A stretch of DNA of 6,734 bases from 4572-123 sp964418755 (GTDB lineage: Bacteria; Desulfobacterota; Desulfobacteria; Desulfobacterales; 4572-123), in NCBI GenBank assembly GCA_964418755.1, contig CAYQNS010000199.1, positions 1 to 6,734 of the forward strand. The letters are read 5' to 3'. Below, piece by piece: positions 5,633 to 6,734 of the stretch (the stretch's first letter is position 1; every line of letters starts with the position of its first letter). The position numbers were made by a program, and so were the translations under genes. The notes under the pieces are model-generated. The model was given only the letters and a program-made list of their open reading frames with translations, did no database searches and was not told the DNA's origin.

Positions 5633-6709
5633 TCAGGATCGGTAAGGAGGACCGGCGTCTCTCATGGTCTGGGCGTATTCCTTAAATATTTTTACCACCT
5701 TGGCACAACGGGGGCTCTTAGCGGCAATTTTGTCCCAATACTTAATTGCCGCATCTTCTACAACTTGCCATTCTTTATCGGGGATGGAGGTAAGTTCCAG
5801 CTTTCCCCCCTTGGTGCGGTAGTGTGCTTCTCCCCACCAGTACCAGTGCTGCCTGTAGTAATGAGAACTGTCCATGGACAGCCTGAACAGTGCCTTCAGA
5901 TGTTCGGGCAGGGCATTCCATGAATCGGAATTGGCAAAATAGGAACCCGACCAGGCGCCGGATATGTTATTGGTCAGATAGTACTTGGTGACATCGGCCC
6001 ACCCGACAGTGTAATCCTCGGTGATGCCGGACCAGGCAACGCCGTCCAGTTCACCTGTTTGAATAGCCATCTCAATGTCTTCCCAGGGAAGTGCCATGGG
6101 GACAACACCGAATTGCTGCATGAATCTGCCCCCGGTGGGGAAGCTGAAGACTCTTAGTCCCTTAAGGTCTTTAAGGCTTCGAATCGGCTTGGTGGTGGCG
6201 AAATTGCAAGGGTCCCAGGCCCCGGCGCTCAGCCAGGTAACGCCCTTTATTTCCGAGTAGGCTTCCTCCCAGATTTCATTCAGCCCATACCAGTTCCACA
6301 GTACGGGAACATCCAGTGAGAAACGTGACGCAAAGGGAAAGTAGGCCCCAAATACGGAAACGTCCACAGGGGCGGCGATGGAGTCATCGTCGCTCTGGAC
6401 GGCATCAATTGTGCCTTTCTGCATGGCTCTGAACAGCTCACCAGTGGGCACCAGTTGATCGGCATTGTAGAGCTCAATAACCATCTCGCCATTGGCCACT
6501 TTGTTAAACGCATCAATTGCCGGTTTGCAGACATGCGCGGATAGAGCCGCACCGGCATAGGTCTGCATCCTCCATTTGATGGTGGTTTTTTTTGCCGCAT
6601 GCACAAAGGGTGCGTTTACGGCTGTAGCTGCCACTGCAGCGGCTCCAACGCCTGCTTTCTTGATAAAATCGCGTCTTTTAATCTTACTGGGTTCTGTTTG
6701 ATTTTTCAT
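5633..6709 (-). CDS. dctP: TRAP transporter solute-binding protein DctP, Tat-exported
   Basis: This complete 358-residue periplasmic binding protein of a TRAP transporter has the normal family length. The N-terminus is a twin-arginine signal: KRRDFIKKAG (11-20), an Ala-rich hydrophobic stretch, and a probable cleavage after VHA (36-38). The mature part shows the DctP fold: IKWRMQTYAGA (44-54), the helix ELFRAMQKGTIDAVQSD (91-107), and KPIRSLKDLKGLRVFSFPTGG (174-194), where Arg185 matches the conserved solute carboxylate-binding Arg. PWEDIEMAIQTGELDGVAWSG (208-228) is the second hallmark. The pattern is closest to the alpha-keto acid (TakP) and chloroaromatic/mannitol-annotated branch, so an organic acid is the likely substrate, but the exact one is unknown. 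AAAGGAG at 6719-6725, nine bases before the ATG, supports the start. A five-codon frame ATG to TAG overlaps this ribosome site (6711-6728). dctQ and dctM lie downstream, after a 323-base spacer. Confidence 0.95.
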   Translation of the reverse strand: MKNQTEPSKIKRRDFIKKAGVGAAAVAATAVNAPFVHAAKKTTIKWRMQTYAGAALSAHVCKPAIDAFNKVANGEMVIELYNADQLVPTGELFRAMQKGTIDAVQSDDDSIAAPVDVSVFGAYFPFASRFSLDVPVLWNWYGLNEIWEEAYSEIKGVTWLSAGAWDPCNFATTKPIRSLKDLKGLRVFSFPTGGRFMQQFGVVPMALPWEDIEMAIQTGELDGVAWSGITEDYTVGWADVTKYYLTNNISGAWSGSYFANSDSWNALPEHLKALFRLSMDSSHYYRQHWYWWGEAHYRTKGGKLELTSIPDKEWQVVEDAAIKYWDKIAAKSPRCAKVVKIFKEYAQTMRDAGPPYRS

Positions 6710-6734
6710 TCTACCTGGCTCCTTTCATGCTGTT

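Noticed and set aside
5482..5685. Plus-strand 67-codon frame in the dctP-dctQ spacer
   Set aside because: Runs antisense into the end of dctP and shows no family resemblance or ribosome site.
6711..6728. Five-codon leader frame before dctP
   Set aside because: It overlaps the ribosome site of dctP and the window ends just beyond; too short to tell a leader peptide from chance or from the end of an upstream gene.

Overview
The window looks like a piece of a draft or metagenome-assembled bacterial genome; a run of exactly 100 N (4851-4950) marks a scaffold join. All six recognisable genes lie on the minus strand, so the biological reading order is from base 6734 down to base 1. Gene content (TRAP transporter with a Tat-exported binding protein, universal stress protein, MoxR/DUF58 pair) and protein style suggest a deltaproteobacterial lineage such as Desulfobacterota. 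That placement is an inference from protein style only; no marker gene is present.

Right half (6709 to 3597, minus strand): a tripartite TRAP transporter in the order dctP (complete substrate-binding protein with a twin-arginine signal), a 323-base non-coding spacer, dctQ (small permease, cut by the N gap), and dctM (large permease, its first residues lost in the gap, its end intact). DctP would capture an organic acid-type solute in the periplasm and hand it to the DctQM membrane part, which imports it with a cation gradient. dctQ and dctM read as one open frame only because the 100-N placeholder happens to keep frame; fusion is not demonstrated.

Middle (3596 to 3191): about 400 bases without a convincing gene. 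The stretch holds several inverted repeats, including a long hairpin whose pairing is continuous only when read as plus-strand RNA. A terminator-like stem follows it at once on that same strand.

Left half (3190 to 1, minus strand): a tightly packed cluster of a universal stress protein, a MoxR-family AAA+ ATPase, a DUF58 protein and the N-terminal 171 residues of a polytopic membrane protein that runs off the window. Gaps are 13 and 17 bases, then a 4-base ATGA overlap, so one transcript with translational coupling is likely. MoxR plus DUF58 plus a membrane protein is a widespread chaperone-like, envelope-associated set whose exact job is mostly unknown; the universal stress protein at the head is the less usual member.

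No dramatic new system is evident. The points most worth a second look are the structured spacers (3191-3596 and 5310-5632), the usp-led MoxR cluster with an unidentified membrane partner, and the unresolved dctQ/dctM junction.
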